Assembly: GCF_000463015.1 (NCBI RefSeq)
Contig: NC_022247.1
Span: 4,526,001-4,590,000 of the forward strand
Length of the DNA: 64,000 nucleotides
DNA from: Variovorax paradoxus B4
GTDB taxonomy: Bacteria; Pseudomonadota; Gammaproteobacteria; Burkholderiales; Burkholderiaceae_C
Direction: 5' to 3'
In this document: piece by piece, positions 17,416-27,927 of the stretch
Numbering within the stretch: position 1 is the first letter of the stretch
Layout of the letters: each line of letters begins with the position of its first letter
Position numbers and translations under genes: made by a program
Notes under the pieces: generated by a model
What the model was told of the DNA's origin: nothing
Database searches by the model: none
The model's input: the letters and a program-made list of their open reading frames with translations, nothing else

Positions 17416-20400
17416 ACGAGCACCCGCTCGATCCCACCTTGGTTGGCAGCGGCCACGTATTCCGGCATCCAGTCCTTGCCGAGGATCTTGTTGGCCATCT
17501 CGACCACGATGTAGTCGGCTTCGAGCAGGCCGTTGTTCAGGTCGTTGCCGTAGCGCGAGAGGCCCTGCAGGCAGCTCGGGCAGCTGGTCAGGATCTTCAC
17601 GTTGTCCTTTTCGCCGACCTGGCCGTTCGCGCGCAATGCGGCCTCACCCTTCTTGAGCTCTTCTTCCTTGCGGAAGCGGATCTGCGTCGAGATGTCGGGC
17701 CGCGACACGCCCAGCGTGCCCGATTCGCCGCAGCAGCGGTCGTTCTTCAGCACGTTGTCGCCGACCAGCGCCTTCACGGTCTTCATCGGATCCTGCAGCT
17801 TCATCGGGCTGTGGCAGGGGTCGTGGTACAGGTAGCCACCACCGCCCGCATCCGCCAGCGTGATGCCCTTCTCGAGCAGGTACTCGTGGATGTCGATGAT
17901 GCGGCAGCCCGGGAAAATCTTGTCGAACTGGTAGCCCTGCAGCTGGTCGTAGCAGGTGCCGCAGCTCACCACCACCGTCTTGATGTCGAGGTAGTTGAGC
18001 GTGTTGGCCACGCGGTGGAAGAGCACGCGGTTGTCGGTGATCATCTTCTCGGCCTTGTCGAACTGGCCGCTGCCGCGCTGCGGATAGCCGCAGCAGAGGT
18101 AACCCGGCGGCAGCACCGTCTGCACGCCCGCATGCCAGAGCATGGCCTGCGTGGCGAGGCCTACCTGCGAGAACAGCCGCTCCGAGCCGCACCCCGGGAA
18201 ATAGAACACCGCCTCGGTTTCCGAGGTGGTCGCCTTCGGGTCGCGGATGATCGGCACGTAGTCGGCATCCTCGATGTCGAGCAGCGCGCGCGCGGTTTTC
18301 TTCGGCAGGTTGCCCGGCATCTTCTTGTTGATGAAGTGGATCACCTGCTCCTTGATCGGCGCGGGGCCCAGCGTGGCCGGCGGCGCGCCGGTCTGTTTCT
18401 TCGCGAGGCCACGCAGCAGGTCGTTGGCCAGGCGCTGCGCCTTGAAGCCGATGCCCACCATGCCCGCGCGCACCGCCTTGATGGTCTGCGGATTGGTCGC
18501 ATTGAGGAAGAACATCGCGGCCGCGTTGCCGGGACGGAAGCTCTTCTGCCCCATCTTGCGCAGCAGGTTGCGCATGTTCATCGACACGTCGCCGAAGTCG
18601 ATCTTCACCGGGCATGGCGTGAGGCACTTGTGGCACACCGTGCAGTGGTCGGCCACGTCCTCGAACTCTTCCCAGTGCTTGATGCTGATGCCGCGCCGGG
18701 TCTGCTCTTCATAGAGGAAGGCCTCGACCAGCAGCGAGGTCGCGAGGATCTTGTTGCGCGGGCTGTACAGCAGGTTGGCGCGCGGCACGTGGGTGGCGCA
18801 CACCGGCTTGCACTTGCCGCAGCGCAGGCAGTCCTTCACGCTGTCGGCAATGGCGCCGATGTCGCTCTGCTGCATGATGAGCGACTCGTGCCCCATGAGG
18901 CCGAAGCTCGGAGTGTAGGCGTTGGTCAGGTCGGCATGCGGCAGGGCAGTTTCGCCGGCGGGCGCGCGCAGCAGCTTGCCCTTGTTGAAGCGGCCTTCGG
19001 GGTCGACGCGCTGCTTGTAGTCCATGAAGGGCTTCAGCTCTTCGTCGCTCAGGAACTCGAGCTTGGTGATGCCGATGCCGTGCTCGCCGGAAATCACGCC
19101 ATCGAGGCTGCGCGCCAGCGCCATGATGCGCACCACCGCGGCATGCGCGGTCTGCAGCATCTCGTAGTTGTCGCTGTTGACGGGGATGTTGGTGTGCACG
19201 TTACCGTCGCCCGCGTGCATGTGCAGCGCCACCCACACGCGGCCCTTGAGCACCTGCTTGTGGATGGCAGTGCACTCGGCCAGGATCGGCGTGAACTCGG
19301 CGCCCGAAAAGATTTCCTGCAGCGGCTGGCGCAGCTGGGTCTTCCAGCTCGCGCGCAGGGTGTGGTCCTGCAGCTGCGGGAACAGCGTGTCGACGTCGCG
19401 CAGCCATTCGGCCCAGAGCGCGCGCACGCCCTGCACCAGCGCCACGGCCTGCGCCACGCGGTCTTCGAGCAGCTCGGCGGCCGGAATCTCGTGCGCGTCG
19501 TCGGTCTTGCCGAGCGGCAGGTTGCCGCGCAGCAGGAAGGCTTCGAGCGCGTCGGTGAGCGCGAGCTTGTTCTGCAGCGAGAGCTCGATGTTGATGCGCT
19601 CGATGCCGTCGCTGTACTCGGCCATGCGCGGCAGCGGAATGACCACGTCTTCGTTGATCTTGAAGGCGTTGGTGTGCTTGCTGATGGCAGCCGTGCGCTT
19701 GCGGTCGAGCCAGAATTTCTTGCGCGCCTCGGGGCTGATGGCGATGAAGCCTTCGCCGCTGCGCGAATTGGCGATGCGCACCACCTCCGAGGTGACGCGC
19801 GCCACCGCGTCGGCATCGTCGCCCGCGATGTCGCCGAACAGCACCATCTTCGGCAGGCCGCCGTGCTTCTTCGACTTGGTGGCGTAGCCCACGGCCTTCA
19901 GGTAGCGGTCGTCCAGGTGTTCGAGGCCCGCCAGCAGCACGCCGGAGCGCTTCTGCTCGGCGAACATGAAGTCCTTGATCTCGACGATGCTGGGCACCGC
20001 GTCCTTGGCGTTGCCGAAGAATTCAAGGCACACGGTGCGGGTGTGCGCCGGCATGCGGTGCACCACCCAGCGGCAGCTGGTGATGAGGCCGTCGCAGCCC
20101 TCTTTCTGGATGCCCGGCAGGCCGGAGAGGAACTTGTCGGTCACGTCCTTGCCGAGACCCTCCTTGCGGAAGGTGCGGCCGGGGATCTCCAGGCGCTCGG
20201 TGCGCAATTTCGTCTTGCCGTCGGCGGCGTAGTACTGCAGCTCGAACACGGCGCTTTCGGCGTCGTGGATCTTGCCGAGGTTGTGGCCGATGCGCGTGAC
20301 TTCGAGCCATTCGGCCTGCGGCGTGACCATGCGCCACGAGGCGAGGTTGTCGAGCGCCGTGCCCCAGAGCACGGCCTTCTTGCCGCCCGCGTTCATCGCC

Positions 20401-21290
20401 ACGTTGCCGCCGACGCACGAGGCCTCGGCGGAGGTCGGGTCGACCGCGAACACGTAGCCGGCGCGCTCGGCGGCGTCGGCCACGCGCTGGGTAACGACGC
20501 CCGCCTCGGTCCAGATGGTGGGCACGGGGTTGTCGAGGCCTGGCAGCGGGATCGTCTCGACCTCGGTCATGGCCTCGAGCTTCTCGGTGTTGATGACCAC
20601 GCTCTTCCACGTGAGCGGAATGGCGCCGCCGGTGTAGCCGGTGCCGCCGCCGCGCGGGATGATGGTCAGGCCCAGCTCGATGCAGCCCTTGACCAGCAGC
20701 GCCATCTCGGCCTCGGTGTCCGGGCACAACACCACGAAGGGATATTCCACGCGCCAGTCGGTGGCGTCGGTGACGTGCGAGACGCGCGAGAGGCCGTCGA
20801 ACTTGATGTTGTCCTTGGCCGTGAGGCGGCCCAGCACGCGCGTGGCCTTGCGGCGCAGGGCCGCCACGTCGCGAAAGGCGGTGTCGAAGGCCGCAACGGC
20901 CTGGCCGACGAGGCCCGTGAGTTCGCCCACGAGCTGGTCGCGCGGCAGGTCGCTGTCGGGGGTGCGGCGCTTCTGGACCTCGGCCAGGCGGTGCCTGAGC
21001 GCATCGACCAGCTGGCCGCGGCGGCGCGGGTTGTCGAGCAGGTCGTCGACGAGGTAGGGGTTGCGCTGGACCACCCAGATGTCGCCGAGCACTTCGTAGA
21101 GCATGCGCGCCGACCGGCCGGTGCGGCGCTCGGCGCGCAGGGTCTGGAGCAGTTCCCAGCCGCGCTCGCCCAACAGGCGGATCACGATCTCGCGATCGGA
21201 AAAGCTGGTGTAGTTATAGGGGATCTCGCGCAGTCGTACAGGCTCTGCGGCCTGCGACAACAGCGTGGTCAACGCGGTCGGAGCATTCAT
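17412..21290 (-). CDS. Giant FAD-linked/4Fe-4S oxidoreductase (DUF3683, GlcD-GlpC fusion)
   Basis: About 1,292 residues. Order: DUF3683 N-terminus ([20 protein letters not shown]), FAD-binding PCMH domain ([16 protein letters not shown]), FAD-linked oxidase C-terminal domain, two 4Fe-4S motifs ([11 protein letters not shown] and [12 protein letters not shown]) and two CCG domains ([13 protein letters not shown] and CCGESGTLG). This is a natural fusion of a D-2-hydroxyacid dehydrogenase with its GlpC/LutA-like electron-transfer subunit, passing electrons to the quinone pool. Substrate is not known; D-lactate or D-2-hydroxyglutarate are candidates. An ATG at 21326 adds 12 residues; 21290 matches the family N-terminus better. 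serA lies 120 bases upstream. Confidence 0.85.
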   Translation of the reverse strand: MNAPTALTTLLSQAAEPVRLREIPYNYTSFSDREIVIRLLGERGWELLQTLRAERRTGRSARMLYEVLGDIWVVQRNPYLVDDLLDNPRRRGQLVDALRHRLAEVQKRRTPDSDLPRDQLVGELTGLVGQAVAAFDTAFRDVAALRRKATRVLGRLTAKDNIKFDGLSRVSHVTDATDWRVEYPFVVLCPDTEAEMALLVKGCIELGLTIIPRGGGTGYTGGAIPLTWKSVVINTEKLEAMTEVETIPLPGLDNPVPTIWTEAGVVTQRVADAAERAGYVFAVDPTSAEASCVGGNVAMNAGGKKAVLWGTALDNLASWRMVTPQAEWLEVTRIGHNLGKIHDAESAVFELQYYAADGKTKLRTERLEIPGRTFRKEGLGKDVTDKFLSGLPGIQKEGCDGLITSCRWVVHRMPAHTRTVCLEFFGNAKDAVPSIVEIKDFMFAEQKRSGVLLAGLEHLDDRYLKAVGYATKSKKHGGLPKMVLFGDIAGDDADAVARVTSEVVRIANSRSGEGFIAISPEARKKFWLDRKRTAAISKHTNAFKINEDVVIPLPRMAEYSDGIERINIELSLQNKLALTDALEAFLLRGNLPLGKTDDAHEIPAAELLEDRVAQAVALVQGVRALWAEWLRDVDTLFPQLQDHTLRASWKTQLRQPLQEIFSGAEFTPILAECTAIHKQVLKGRVWVALHMHAGDGNVHTNIPVNSDNYEMLQTAHAAVVRIMALARSLDGVISGEHGIGITKLEFLSDEELKPFMDYKQRVDPEGRFNKGKLLRAPAGETALPHADLTNAYTPSFGLMGHESLIMQQSDIGAIADSVKDCLRCGKCKPVCATHVPRANLLYSPRNKILATSLLVEAFLYEEQTRRGISIKHWEEFEDVADHCTVCHKCLTPCPVKIDFGDVSMNMRNLLRKMGQKSFRPGNAAAMFFLNATNPQTIKAVRAGMVGIGFKAQRLANDLLRGLAKKQTGAPPATLGPAPIKEQVIHFINKKMPGNLPKKTARALLDIEDADYVPIIRDPKATTSETEAVFYFPGCGSERLFSQVGLATQAMLWHAGVQTVLPPGYLCCGYPQRGSGQFDKAEKMITDNRVLFHRVANTLNYLDIKTVVVSCGTCYDQLQGYQFDKIFPGCRIIDIHEYLLEKGITLADAGGGGYLYHDPCHSPMKLQDPMKTVKALVGDNVLKNDRCCGESGTLGVSRPDISTQIRFRKEEELKKGEAALRANGQVGEKDNVKILTSCPSCLQGLSRYGNDLNNGLLEADYIVVEMANKILGKDWMPEYVAAANQGGIERVLV

Positions 21291-21410
21291 CGGGGGTGGC
21301 ACCTCGGCCAGGCGCTGCGCGCCCATCTAGCCGGGGGTGGGATTTTAGGGCAGCGCCCGGGGTCTTGCCTTGGGCGGGTGCGGTTCCCCTATTGGGGAGC
21401 CCCCGAAAGC

Positions 21411-22643
21411 TCAGAACAGCACGCGGCTGCGGATCGTGCCGTTCACCTTGGCCAGTTTCTCCAGCGCCAGGTCGGAATACGCCGCGTCGATGTCCGTCAC
21501 CACGTAGCCGATCTTCTCGTTGGTCTGCAGGAACTGCGAGGAGATGTTGATGTTGTTGTCCGAGAAGATCCTGTTGATCTCCGACAGCACACCCGGCACG
21601 TTGCGGTGGATGTGCAGCAGCCGATGCTTGCCGGGGTGGGCCGGCAGCGCCACCTCGGGAAAGTTGACCGACGAGGTCGAGGTGCCGTTGTCGCTGTACT
21701 TCACCAGCTTTTCCGCCACCTCGAGGCCGATGTTGGCCTGCGCCTCCATCGTCGAGCCGCCGATGTGCGGGGTCAGGATGACGTTGTCGAGCCCGCGCAG
21801 CGGTGACTGGAATTCGTCCTTGTTGGTGCGCGGCTCGACCGGGAACACGTCGATGGCGGCGCCCAGCAGCTTCTTCTGCTTCAGCGCCGCGGCCAGCGGT
21901 TCGATCTCGACGACCGTGCCGCGCGAGGCGTTGATCAGGATGGCGCCCGGCTTCATGGCGGCGATTTCGGCCGCGCCGATCATCCATTGCGTGGCCTGCG
22001 TCTCGGGCACGTGCAGGGTCACGATGTCGCTCTGGGCCAGCAGCTGGTGCAGTTCGCGCACCTGGTGCGCATTGCCCAGGGGCAGCTTGGTCACCACGTC
22101 GTAGAAGGCCACCTTCATGCCCAGTGCCTCGGCCAGCACCGACAGCTGGGCGCCGATGGAGCCGTAGCCCACGATGCCGAGCGTCTTGCCCCGGATCTCG
22201 AAGGCGTTCTCGGCCGACTTGAGCCAGCCGCCGCGGTGCGCCACCGCGCTTTTCTCGGGCACGCCGCGCAGCAGCAGGATGGCTTCGGCCAGCACCAGCT
22301 CGGCCACCGAACGGGTGTTGGAGTACGGCGCGTTGAACACCGCCACGCCGTGTTCGCGCGCGGCCTCCAGGTCGACCTGGTTGGTGCCGATGCAAAAGCA
22401 CCCCGCCGCCACCAGCTTCTGCGCGGCCGCGAAGACCTCGGCCGTCAGTTGCGTGCGCGAGCGGATGCCCAGGAAGTGGACGTCGGCGATCTTGGCCTTG
22501 AGCTCCGCATCGGGAAGCGCGCCCGGCAGCGACTCGATGTTGGTGTAGCCCGCACCGCGCAGAACCTCCACCGCCGAAGGATGGATGCCTTCGAGCAAAA
22601 GGAACTTGATCCGGCTTTTTTCGAGGGAGGTCTTGCTGCTCAT
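21411..22643 (-). CDS. serA: D-3-phosphoglycerate dehydrogenase
   Basis: 410 residues, the same length as E. coli SerA. It has the NAD-binding GYGSIGAQ motif, the catalytic Arg (NASRGT), Glu (FPVEP) and His (TPHIGGST), and a C-terminal ACT domain (about 335-410) starting near HRNVPGVLSEINRIF that mediates serine feedback. It opens serine biosynthesis from 3-phosphoglycerate. The ATG at 22643 gives the family N-terminus; longer frames are spurious. It is divergent from ugpB. Confidence 0.95.
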   Translation of the reverse strand: MSSKTSLEKSRIKFLLLEGIHPSAVEVLRGAGYTNIESLPGALPDAELKAKIADVHFLGIRSRTQLTAEVFAAAQKLVAAGCFCIGTNQVDLEAAREHGVAVFNAPYSNTRSVAELVLAEAILLLRGVPEKSAVAHRGGWLKSAENAFEIRGKTLGIVGYGSIGAQLSVLAEALGMKVAFYDVVTKLPLGNAHQVRELHQLLAQSDIVTLHVPETQATQWMIGAAEIAAMKPGAILINASRGTVVEIEPLAAALKQKKLLGAAIDVFPVEPRTNKDEFQSPLRGLDNVILTPHIGGSTMEAQANIGLEVAEKLVKYSDNGTSTSSVNFPEVALPAHPGKHRLLHIHRNVPGVLSEINRIFSDNNINISSQFLQTNEKIGYVVTDIDAAYSDLALEKLAKVNGTIRSRVLF

Positions 22644-22709
22644 GGCGTACTCGCGGAAGCCCCGGCCGCGGCAACAGGCTAGGCCGAAAAAGGGGGAGGT
22701 CGATGCTAG

Positions 22710-22728
22710 CATGCTGCGGCGCAGCATG
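22710..22728. promoter_or_regulatory. Perfect 9-1-9 inverted repeat in serA/ugpB intergenic region
   Basis: CATGCTGCG-G-CGCAGCATG, a perfect dyad, partly overlapping a second palindrome ATGCTAGCAT at 22703-22712. It lies about 65 bases before serA and 140 before ugpB. It has the look of a dimeric regulator's operator, but the regulator is unknown. Confidence 0.45.
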
Positions 22729-22870
22729 AAGGTGCACACCCTGTGGGAAGCCCTGCGCCAAAGGGGTTTTCCCGATTGGAAATTAGCAACAGTCCGTGCG
22801 CAAATGTGACGCGGTCGTGTCATCCGCATGGCCTAGCATCCGCGCTTTCATTTTCCCATCAGGAGTCTTC

Positions 22871-24181
22871 ATGCGATTCAAGACGCTCGCGCTGGCATCG
22901 GCGCTGGCCGCCACGCTGTTCAATGTGGCCCAGGCCCAGACCGAGATCCAGTGGTGGCATTCCATGACCGCCGTCAACAACGAGTGGGTCAACGATCTGG
23001 CCAAGCAGTTCAACGAGAGCCAGAAGGAATACAAGGTCGTGCCGACCTACAAGGGCACGTACGACGAATCGATGACGGCCTCCATTGCGGCCTTCCGCGC
23101 CGGCAACGCACCGCACATCCTGCAGGTGTTCGAAGTGGGCACCGCCACCATGATGGCCAGCAAGGGCGCCATCGTGCCGGTGGGCCAGGTCATGAAGGAC
23201 GCGGGCGAGAAGTTCGATCCTGCCGCCTACATTCCCGCCGTGGCCGGCTACTACACCGCGCCCAACGGCCAGATGCTGAGCTTTCCGCTGAACAGCTCGA
23301 CGACGGTGTTCTATGTCAACAAGGACGCCTTCAAGGCCGCCGGCATCGACACCACCAAGCTGCCCGCGACCTGGCCCGAGGTGACGGCCGCCGCGGCCAA
23401 GCTGAAGGCGAGCGGCCACAAGTGTCCGTTCACCACCGCCTGGCAGGGCTGGACGCAGCTGGAGAGCTTCTCGGCCTGGCACAACGTCGAATTCGCGACC
23501 AAGAGCAACGGCCTGGCCGGGCTCGATGCACGCATGAAGATCAATTCGCCGCTGCACGTGCGCCACATCGAGAACCTGGCCAACATGGCCAAGCAGGGCC
23601 TCTTCATCTACAAGGGCCGCGGCAACGTGCCGGAAGCCTCGTTCGTGTCGGGCGAGTGCGCAATGATCAACACGTCCTCCGGCTTCTACGGCAACGTCGC
23701 CAAGAACGCCAAGTTTGCCTACGCGGTCTCTCCCCTGCCCTACTACCCGGACGTGCCCGGCGCACCGCAGAACACCGTGATCGGCGGCGCCAGCCTGTGG
23801 GTGATGTCGGGCAAGAAGCCAGCCGAGTACAAGGGCGTGGCCAAGTTCTTCAGCTTCATCTCGACGCCTGAAGTGCAGTCGGCCAGCCACAAGCGCACGG
23901 GCTACCTGCCCGTGACCATGGCGTCGTACAAGCTCACCGAGGACTCGGGCTTCTACAAGCAGAACCCCGGCACCGACGTGGCCGTGACGCAGATGGTGCG
24001 CAAGGTCACCGACAAGAGCCGCGGCATCCGCCTGGGCAACTACGTGCAGGTCCGCGCCATCGAGGACGAAGAGCTCGAACAGGTCTGGAGCGGCAAGAAG
24101 ACCGCCAAGGAAGCCCTCGATTCGATCGTGCAGCGCGGCAACGAGCAGCTGGAACGCTTCCAGAAAGCTAACAAAAGCTAA
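22871..24181 (+). CDS. ugpB: sn-Glycerol-3-phosphate ABC transporter, binding protein
   Basis: 436 residues with a Sec signal peptide (MRFKTLALASALAATLF to about residue 22, Ala-Gln-Ala cleavage) and an SBP_1 periplasmic fold. TEIQWWHSM at the mature N-terminus and the late YLPVTMASYKL region match UgpB. An AGGAG site five bases before the ATG decides the start; an earlier in-frame ATG at 22796 is rejected. First gene of ugpBAECQ. A hairpin/T-tract follows, which may keep the downstream genes at lower expression than this abundant binding protein. Confidence 0.93.
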   Translation: MRFKTLALASALAATLFNVAQAQTEIQWWHSMTAVNNEWVNDLAKQFNESQKEYKVVPTYKGTYDESMTASIAAFRAGNAPHILQVFEVGTATMMASKGAIVPVGQVMKDAGEKFDPAAYIPAVAGYYTAPNGQMLSFPLNSSTTVFYVNKDAFKAAGIDTTKLPATWPEVTAAAAKLKASGHKCPFTTAWQGWTQLESFSAWHNVEFATKSNGLAGLDARMKINSPLHVRHIENLANMAKQGLFIYKGRGNVPEASFVSGECAMINTSSGFYGNVAKNAKFAYAVSPLPYYPDVPGAPQNTVIGGASLWVMSGKKPAEYKGVAKFFSFISTPEVQSASHKRTGYLPVTMASYKLTEDSGFYKQNPGTDVAVTQMVRKVTDKSRGIRLGNYVQVRAIEDEELEQVWSGKKTAKEALDSIVQRGNEQLERFQKANKS

Positions 24182-24218
24182 CGATTGACGGCCGGGCCCG
24201 CGGGTCCGGCTAATATCG

Positions 24219-24266
24219 CCCGCCCCCGTTCGCTCGTGCACAAGAGCGGGCCAGGCGGGATTTTTT
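24219..24266 (+). terminator. Rho-independent-type attenuator between ugpB and ugpA
   Basis: Outer stem CCCGCC (24219-24224) with GGCGGG (24254-24259), inner stem CGCTC (24231-24235) with GAGCG (24244-24248), followed by A and six T (24261-24266). It sits inside the operon, 14 bases before ugpA, so partial termination or 3'-end protection of ugpB mRNA is likely. Confidence 0.75.
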
Positions 24267-24279
24267 ATGCAGAGGGTTC

Positions 24280-25161
24280 ATGGAAAAACGCGTTTTCTTT
24301 CGCTCGGGCTGGTTGCCCTGGCTGCTGCTGACGCCGCAAATGGCGGTGATCCTCGTGTTTTTCTTCTGGCCGGCGGCACAGGCGCTGCTGCAGTCGCTGC
24401 AGCAGCAGGACGCCTTCGGCACATCGGTGGAGTTCGTCGGGCTCGACAACTTCCGCCAGATATTCAGCGATCCGAGCTATGTGGAGTCGTTCAAGACCAC
24501 CGCCCTGTTCTCGGTGCTGGTGGCGGGCATCGGCATCACGCTGTCGCTGGGGCTCGCGGTGTTTGCCGACCGCATCACGCGCGGCGGCACCTTCTACAAG
24601 ACCATGCTGATCCTGCCCTACGCGGTGGCGCCCGCCGTGGCGGCCGTGCTCTGGGTCTTCATGTTCTCGCCGTCGCTGGGCGTGGTGGCCTATGCGCTCG
24701 GCAAGATCGGCATCGACTGGAACCACCTGCTGGACTCCGGCCACGCCATGACGCTGATCGTGATGGCCTCGGTGTGGAAGCAGATCTCCTACAACTTCCT
24801 GTTCTTCCTGGCCGGCCTGCAGTCGATTCCCAAGTCGCTCATCGAGGCCGCGGCCATCGACGGCGCGCGCCCGTGGCGCCGGTTCTGGACCGTGCAGTTT
24901 CCGCTGCTCTCGCCCACCACCTTCTTCCTGCTGGTGATCAACGTGGTCTACGCCTTCTTCGACACCTTCGCGATCGTCGATGCGGCCACGCAGGGCGGGC
25001 CGGGCAAGGACACGGCCATCCTGGTCTACAAGGTCTACTACGACGGCTTCAAGGCCATGGATCTCGGCGGCTCGGCGGCGCAGTCGGTGGTGCTGATGGT
25101 GATCGTGGTGGCGCTCACCGTCATCCAGTTCCGCTACGTGGAAAAGAAGGTTCAATACTGA
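24280..25161 (+). CDS. ugpA: Glycerol-3-phosphate ABC transporter permease UgpA
   Basis: 293 residues, six membrane spans, with the MalF/UgpA-type EAA loop [15 protein letters not shown] near residues 188-202 that contacts the ATPase. An AGAGGG site precedes the ATG. It pairs with UgpE to form the inner-membrane channel. Confidence 0.94.
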   Translation: MEKRVFFRSGWLPWLLLTPQMAVILVFFFWPAAQALLQSLQQQDAFGTSVEFVGLDNFRQIFSDPSYVESFKTTALFSVLVAGIGITLSLGLAVFADRITRGGTFYKTMLILPYAVAPAVAAVLWVFMFSPSLGVVAYALGKIGIDWNHLLDSGHAMTLIVMASVWKQISYNFLFFLAGLQSIPKSLIEAAAIDGARPWRRFWTVQFPLLSPTTFFLLVINVVYAFFDTFAIVDAATQGGPGKDTAILVYKVYYDGFKAMDLGGSAAQSVVLMVIVVALTVIQFRYVEKKVQY

Positions 25162-25200
25162 TGAAGCAGAAGAAAAACAGGAATTTCGCGGGAGTGTTCC

Positions 25201-26052
25201 ATGGTTGAGAAACGCGGCACCCACGGCATCCTGGCCCATGTGGTGATGATCCTGGGCGTGTTCATCGTCGCCTTCCCGCTCTACCTGGCGTTCGTGGCGT
25301 CCACGCACACGGCCCAGGAGATCGTGCAGGCGCCGATGCCGCTGCTGCCGGGCACCAACATGTGGGACAGCTACAAGGGCGCGCTCTTCGGGCGCGAAAC
25401 CAGCAGCGGCTCCAACGCGCCCGTGGCCCACATGATGTGGGTGAGCCTGGTGACGGCGCTGGTGATCTCCATCGGCAAGATTTCCATCTCGCTGCTGTCG
25501 GCCTTCGCCATCGTCTACTTCCGGTTCCCGTTCAAGAAGATCTGTTTCTGGGCCATCTTCGTGACGCTGATGCTGCCGGTGGAGGTGCGCATCCTGCCCA
25601 CCTACAAGGTGCTGTCCGATCTGAACATGCTGAACACCTACGCGGGCCTCACGGTGCCGCTGATCGCGTCGGCCACGGCCACCTTCCTGTTCCGCCAGTT
25701 CTTCCTGACGGTGCCCGACGAGCTCACCGAGGCCTCGCGCATGGACGGCGCAAGCCCCATGCGCTTCTTCTTCGACGTGCTGCTGCCGCTGTCGAAAACG
25801 TCGATTGCGGCGCTGTTCGTGATCCAGTTCATCTACGGCTGGAACCAGTACCTCTGGCCGCTGCTCGCAACCACCGGCGAAGACATGTACCCCGTGGTGG
25901 TCGGCATCAAGCGAATGATTGCCGGCGGCGACAGCCAGAACGAATGGAACGTGGTGATGGCCACCGCCATCCTCGCCATGCTGCCGCCCGCGCTGGTGGT
26001 GGTGCTGATGCAGAAGTGGTTCGTCAAGGGCCTCGTGGACACCGAAAAATAA
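25201..26052 (+). CDS. ugpE: Glycerol-3-phosphate ABC transporter permease UgpE
   Basis: 283 residues, six membrane spans, with EAA loop [19 protein letters not shown]. The GGNDS-like segment near the end ([15 protein letters not shown]) matches UgpE. It starts 39 bases after ugpA with a GGGAG site. Confidence 0.94.
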   Translation: MVEKRGTHGILAHVVMILGVFIVAFPLYLAFVASTHTAQEIVQAPMPLLPGTNMWDSYKGALFGRETSSGSNAPVAHMMWVSLVTALVISIGKISISLLSAFAIVYFRFPFKKICFWAIFVTLMLPVEVRILPTYKVLSDLNMLNTYAGLTVPLIASATATFLFRQFFLTVPDELTEASRMDGASPMRFFFDVLLPLSKTSIAALFVIQFIYGWNQYLWPLLATTGEDMYPVVVGIKRMIAGGDSQNEWNVVMATAILAMLPPALVVVLMQKWFVKGLVDTEK

Positions 26053-26061
26053 ACAACTTGC

Positions 26062-26099
26062 GGGACAGACCAGGATTGCGAAGCAATCTGCTCTGCCCC
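26062..26099 (+). promoter_or_regulatory. Intra-operon hairpin between ugpE and ugpC
   Basis: Perfect stem GATTGC (26074-26079)/GCAATC (26083-26088) with a GAA loop, extended by GGGACAGA (26062-26069) against TCTGCCCC (26092-26099) with one mismatch. There is no T-tract. It may stabilise the upstream mRNA end or modulate ugpC expression. Confidence 0.5.
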
Positions 26100-26114
26100 C
26101 AACTGACCAAGACT

Positions 26115-27122
<1,008 letters not shown>

Positions 27123-27125
27123 ACG

Positions 27126-27872
27126 ATGCCGGCATTGAAACCCTGGCCCTATCCGCGCTGGATCGCGCACCGCGGCGCCGGCAGGCTGGCGCCCGAGAAC
27201 ACGCTCGCGGCGTTCCGGCTTGGCGCGGCGCACGGCTACCGCATGTTCGAGTGCGATGCGAAGCTCAGTGCCGACGGCGTGGCCTTTCTCATGCACGACG
27301 CCACGCTGGAGCGCACCACCGACGGCCACGGCACCGGCGGTGCGCAGCCCTGGAGCGTGCTGTCTCAGCTCGACGCCGGCGGCTGGCATTCGCGCGCCTT
27401 CGCGGGCGAACCGCTCGCCACGCTCGAGAACCTCGCGCGCTTCTGCCTGGCCAACGGCCACCTGCTCAACATCGAGATCAAGCCCACGCCGGGCACCGAG
27501 CGCGCAACCGGCGAAGCGGTGGCGCGGCTCGCGGCCCGGCTGTGGCAGGGCGCGGCAATTCCGCCGCTGCTCACCTCGTTCCAGGCCGAATCGCTCGCGG
27601 GAGCCAGGGCGGTGCAGCCCGAGCTGCCGCGCGGGCTGCTGCTCGACACGCTGCGGGACGGCTGGCTGGCCGCGGCCACCGGCCTGGACTGCGCCGCGGT
27701 GGTCTGCAACCACGCGCTCTGGGACGCTGCCACGGTGGCGCAGGTGCAGGGCGCGGGCATGCGCGCGCTGAGCTACACCGTGAATGACGAATGGGCCGCG
27801 CAGCGGCTCGTCGAGCTGGGCACCGACGGCATCATCACCGACCGGGTCGACCTGTTCAGCCCGGCCGTCTGA
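27126..27872 (+). CDS. ugpQ: Glycerophosphodiester phosphodiesterase
   Basis: 248 residues, cytoplasmic (no signal peptide). The GDPD signature is intact: IAHRGAGRLAPENT at the N-terminus, ECDAK with the metal-binding Glu/Asp, MHDATLERTTDG and a late DGIITDRVD. It hydrolyses glycerophosphodiesters to glycerol-3-phosphate plus an alcohol, completing the ugp operon. It starts three bases after ugpC. Confidence 0.93.
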   Translation: MPALKPWPYPRWIAHRGAGRLAPENTLAAFRLGAAHGYRMFECDAKLSADGVAFLMHDATLERTTDGHGTGGAQPWSVLSQLDAGGWHSRAFAGEPLATLENLARFCLANGHLLNIEIKPTPGTERATGEAVARLAARLWQGAAIPPLLTSFQAESLAGARAVQPELPRGLLLDTLRDGWLAAATGLDCAAVVCNHALWDAATVAQVQGAGMRALSYTVNDEWAAQRLVELGTDGIITDRVDLFSPAV

Positions 27873-27927
27873 CCGCCTCCCGCCGCGGCCCGACACACGC
27901 TGTCACGCGCCGCGCCGCGGGCCGGAA

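Noticed and set aside
17439..21806. A very long open frame opposite the FAD/Fe-S oxidoreductase
   Set aside because: Its composition is His/Ala/Arg/Asp-rich as expected from the antisense of high-GC coding DNA, and the minus-strand gene has clear domains.
22800..22825. Possible Pho box before ugpB (TGTGAC and TGTCAT repeats)
   Set aside because: The repeats are 13 bases apart, not the 11-base period of a PhoB site, and flanking bases do not match.
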